Positions 61,670-64,000 of a stretch of DNA of 64,000 nucleotides are shown here, one piece after another. The stretch is from Okeania sp. SIO2C9 (lineage in GTDB: Bacteria > Cyanobacteriota > Cyanobacteriia > Cyanobacteriales > Microcoleaceae): positions 4,903 to 68,902 of the forward strand of contig NZ_JAAHGO010000011.1 of the NCBI RefSeq assembly GCF_010672455.1. The letters run 5' to 3'. Position 1 is the stretch's first letter, and each line of letters begins with the position of its first letter. The position numbers and the translations under genes were made by a program. The notes under the pieces are model-generated. The model saw only the letters and a list, made by a program, of their open reading frames with translations, did no database searches and was not told the DNA's origin.

Positions 61670-64000
61670 ATGTTCACATCTGTTAAACCCGCCGTTCGCC
61701 ACATTGTCCCAGAAGACCTTAAAGGGCGATCGCTCTTAAAAGTCGTATATATCGTTTTAGAAGCACAATATCAGAGTTCTCTCTCAGCAGCGGTGCGTTC
61801 TATTAACGAAAAAAATCCTAATCTGGCCATTGAAATAAGTGGCTATTTAATAGAAGAATTAAGAGACCCACAAAATTACGAAAATTTTAAAAAAGAAGTT
61901 TCTGAAGCTAATATCTTTATCGCTTCCCTAATTTTCATTGAAGACTTGGCCGAAAAAGTAGTGGAGGCTGTTACCCCCCACCGAGATAAGTTGGACGCTG
62001 CTGTTGTTTTCCCTTCCATGCCACAAGTTATGCGCCTGAATAAAATGGGCAGTTTTTCCATGGCGCAACTAGGCCAGAGTAAAAGCGCGATCGCTCAGTT
62101 TATGCGGAAGCGGAAGGAAAAATCTGGTTCTTCTTTCCAAGATGGAATGTTGAAGTTGTTGCAAACTTTGCCGAAAGTTTTGAAATATATGCCTATTGAT
62201 AAGGCGCAGGATGCTAGGAACTTTATGCTTAGTTTCCAATATTGGTTAGGGGGTTCGTCGGAAAACCTGGAAAATTTCCTGCTGATGTTGGCAGATAAAT
62301 ATGTTTTTAAAGACAAGAAAAACAGCTCTCTCCAATATGTGGAACCAGTGGTTTACCCAGATATGGGTGTTTGGCATCCACTAGCACCTAAAATGTTTGA
62401 GGATGTTAAAGAATATCTCACCTGGTACAACAACCGGAAAGATATTTCTGAAGATTTGAAAGACCCCCTCGCTCCCTGTGTTGGGTTGGTATTGCAGCGT
62501 ACCCACTTAGTTACGGGAGATGATGCTCACTATGTTGCGATGTTGCAAGAATTGGAAGCAATGGGAGCTAGAGTTATTCCTGTATTTGCTGGAGGATTAG
62601 ATTTTTCCAAACCAGTCGATGCTTATTTCTGGGAAGTTGCTGCTAAAGGAGTTGAACCTACACCATTAGTAGATACGGTAATTTCTTTGACAGGTTTTGC
62701 ACTGGTTGGTGGACCTGCTAGACAAGACCATCCGAAAGCTATTGAATCGTTGAAACGGTTGAACAGACCATATATGGTAGCTTTGCCTCTAGTTTTCCAA
62801 ACTACCGAAGAATGGGAAGAAAGCGAACTTGGTCTCCACCCCATACAAGTAGCTTTGCAAATAGCTATTCCAGAATTGGATGGAGCGATCGAACCTATTA
62901 TTATGTCTGGTCGTGATGGAGCAACTGGAAAAGCGATTGCTCTCCAAGACCGCATCGAAGCTGTTGCTCAACGTGCTATGAAATGGGCAAGTCTCAGACG
63001 TAAACCAAAACTAGACAAAAAAGTTGCTATTACGATTTTCAGTTTCCCACCAGATAAAGGAAATGTTGGTACTGCTGCATATTTAGATGTATTTGGATCT
63101 ATCTATGAAGTAGTAAAAGCACTCAAAGGAAACGGTTACGATATCCAAGACTTGCCAGACTCTGCAGAAGAATTGATGAAGCAAGTTATTCACGATGCTA
63201 CTGCTCAATATCAAAGTCCGGAATTGAATATTGCTCACCGGATGTCGGTCGAACAATACGAACGTTTGACTCCATACTCCGAACGTTTACATGAAAACTG
63301 GGGACCGCCTCCTGGAAATCTGAATAGCGATGGCGAAAATTTATTAATCTACGGTAAGAGTTTCGGCAACGTTTTTATTGGAGTACAACCAACATTTGGT
63401 TATGAAGGCGACCCCATGCGGTTATTATTCTCCCGTTCCGCAAGTCCCCATCATGGTTTTGCTGCTTACTATACTTATTTAGAACAAGTTTGGAAAGCTG
63501 ATGCGGTGCTACATTTCGGTACTCACGGTTCTCTAGAATTTATGCCTGGTAAGCAAATTGGAATGTCTGGAGATTGTTATCCAGATAATCTCATTGGTAG
63601 TACTCCCAACATCTATTATTATGCAGCGAATAATCCTAGTGAAGCGACTATTGCCAAACGTCGGAGTTATGCTGAGACCATTTCCTACTTGACTCCCCCT
63701 GCGGAAAATGCTGGTTTATATAAAGGTTTGCAGGAATTGAACGAATTAATCGGTTCCTATCAAACTTTGAAGGATAGCGGACGGGGTATTCCCATTGTCA
63801 ACACTATTATGGATAAATGTCGGATGGTGAATTTAGACCAAGATATTATCCTGCCAGAAAAAGATGCTCAAGAGTTGACTGCTGAAGAACGAGATAACAT
63901 TGTTGGGGATGTTTATCGCAGGTTGATGGAAATTGAGTCCCGGTTATTGCCTTGCGGTTTGCACATTATTGGAAAACCTCCTAGTTCTGAAGAGGCGATC
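61670..64000 (+). CDS. chlH: Magnesium chelatase subunit H (partial, runs off window)
   Basis: 777 codons from ATG 61670 with no stop before the window edge; full ChlH has about 1330 residues. It begins [20 protein letters not shown], then [20 protein letters not shown], and contains the CobN/BchH core ([77 protein letters not shown], where [13 protein letters not shown] is a strongly conserved porphyrin-site motif). ChlH binds protoporphyrin IX and, with ChlI and ChlD, inserts Mg at the first step of chlorophyll synthesis. GUN4 stimulates this reaction; a GUN4-domain kinase lies 26 kb upstream. The ATG has a good ribosome-binding site. Its promoter and first codons are duplicated at 50890-51598. 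Confidence 0.97.
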   Translation, partial: MFTSVKPAVRHIVPEDLKGRSLLKVVYIVLEAQYQSSLSAAVRSINEKNPNLAIEISGYLIEELRDPQNYENFKKEVSEANIFIASLIFIEDLAEKVVEAVTPHRDKLDAAVVFPSMPQVMRLNKMGSFSMAQLGQSKSAIAQFMRKRKEKSGSSFQDGMLKLLQTLPKVLKYMPIDKAQDARNFMLSFQYWLGGSSENLENFLLMLADKYVFKDKKNSSLQYVEPVVYPDMGVWHPLAPKMFEDVKEYLTWYNNRKDISEDLKDPLAPCVGLVLQRTHLVTGDDAHYVAMLQELEAMGARVIPVFAGGLDFSKPVDAYFWEVAAKGVEPTPLVDTVISLTGFALVGGPARQDHPKAIESLKRLNRPYMVALPLVFQTTEEWEESELGLHPIQVALQIAIPELDGAIEPIIMSGRDGATGKAIALQDRIEAVAQRAMKWASLRRKPKLDKKVAITIFSFPPDKGNVGTAAYLDVFGSIYEVVKALKGNGYDIQDLPDSAEELMKQVIHDATAQYQSPELNIAHRMSVEQYERLTPYSERLHENWGPPPGNLNSDGENLLIYGKSFGNVFIGVQPTFGYEGDPMRLLFSRSASPHHGFAAYYTYLEQVWKADAVLHFGTHGSLEFMPGKQIGMSGDCYPDNLIGSTPNIYYYAANNPSEATIAKRRSYAETISYLTPPAENAGLYKGLQELNELIGSYQTLKDSGRGIPIVNTIMDKCRMVNLDQDIILPEKDAQELTAEERDNIVGDVYRRLMEIESRLLPCGLHIIGKPPSSEEAI

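Overview
The window is chromosomal DNA of a filamentous, probably oscillatorialean cyanobacterium (Trichodesmium/Okeania/Oscillatoria-like; the genus is a guess). Support: the start of chlH (chlorophyll synthesis), a GUN4-domain kinase, ribosomal protein PSRP-3/Ycf65, a DUF1995 protein, many HIP1 octamers (GCGATCGC), AT-rich DNA, and low coding density with many short tandem repeats, miniature inverted-repeat elements (MITEs) and gene relics.

Layout. 1-3.7 kb: Uma2 endonucleases, then a graspetide (omega-ester peptide) locus on the minus strand. Its precursor has 13 core-like repeats, mostly TTxxxGEEGG, fused to a C-terminal domain of secreted-protein type, and an ATP-grasp ligase lies downstream. 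3.9-10.9 kb: housekeeping genes (DUF1995, metallophosphoesterase, trmH, carboxyl methyltransferase, YebC, histidine phosphatase) and an NRPS adenylation relic. 11-18.5 kb: a repeat-rich zone with broken IS607, IS605-type and IS5-type genes around a methyltransferase, PSRP-3 and a HAD phosphatase. 19-30 kb: histidine decarboxylase, a paired M16 peptidase set, a TetR regulator, DUF2207, small proteins, a lipoprotein and DUF1800. 30.5-46 kb: two Ser/Thr kinases (WD40 and GUN4), tRNA-His, xseA-xseB with an amplified xseB tail, MscS, TPR proteins and several genes interrupted by an in-frame TAA. 46-50.5 kb: a 72-bp satellite, an alpha/beta hydrolase and a divergent pair of unknown genes. 50.6-61.1 kb: two histidine kinases and a duplicated solute-binding-protein/kinase unit broken up by MITEs. 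61.7 kb to the end: chlH, running off the window.

Three themes link the parts. First, the precursor and ATP-grasp ligase form a compact peptide-modification system, the best candidate for an undescribed product. Second, short inverted-repeat elements have shaped the region. Two families can be defined with target-site duplications: a 172-bp element (TIR TATCATGTCCG, duplicating TTA) and a 330-400 bp element (TIR GAACCC, duplicating TATA). One stack is nested four elements deep, and a duplicated chlH fragment allows the empty site to be compared with the filled one. Third, at least five loci keep one reading frame across one or two TAA codons, where known families often have Glu. Ordinary pseudogene decay is the default explanation, but the pattern deserves a check.
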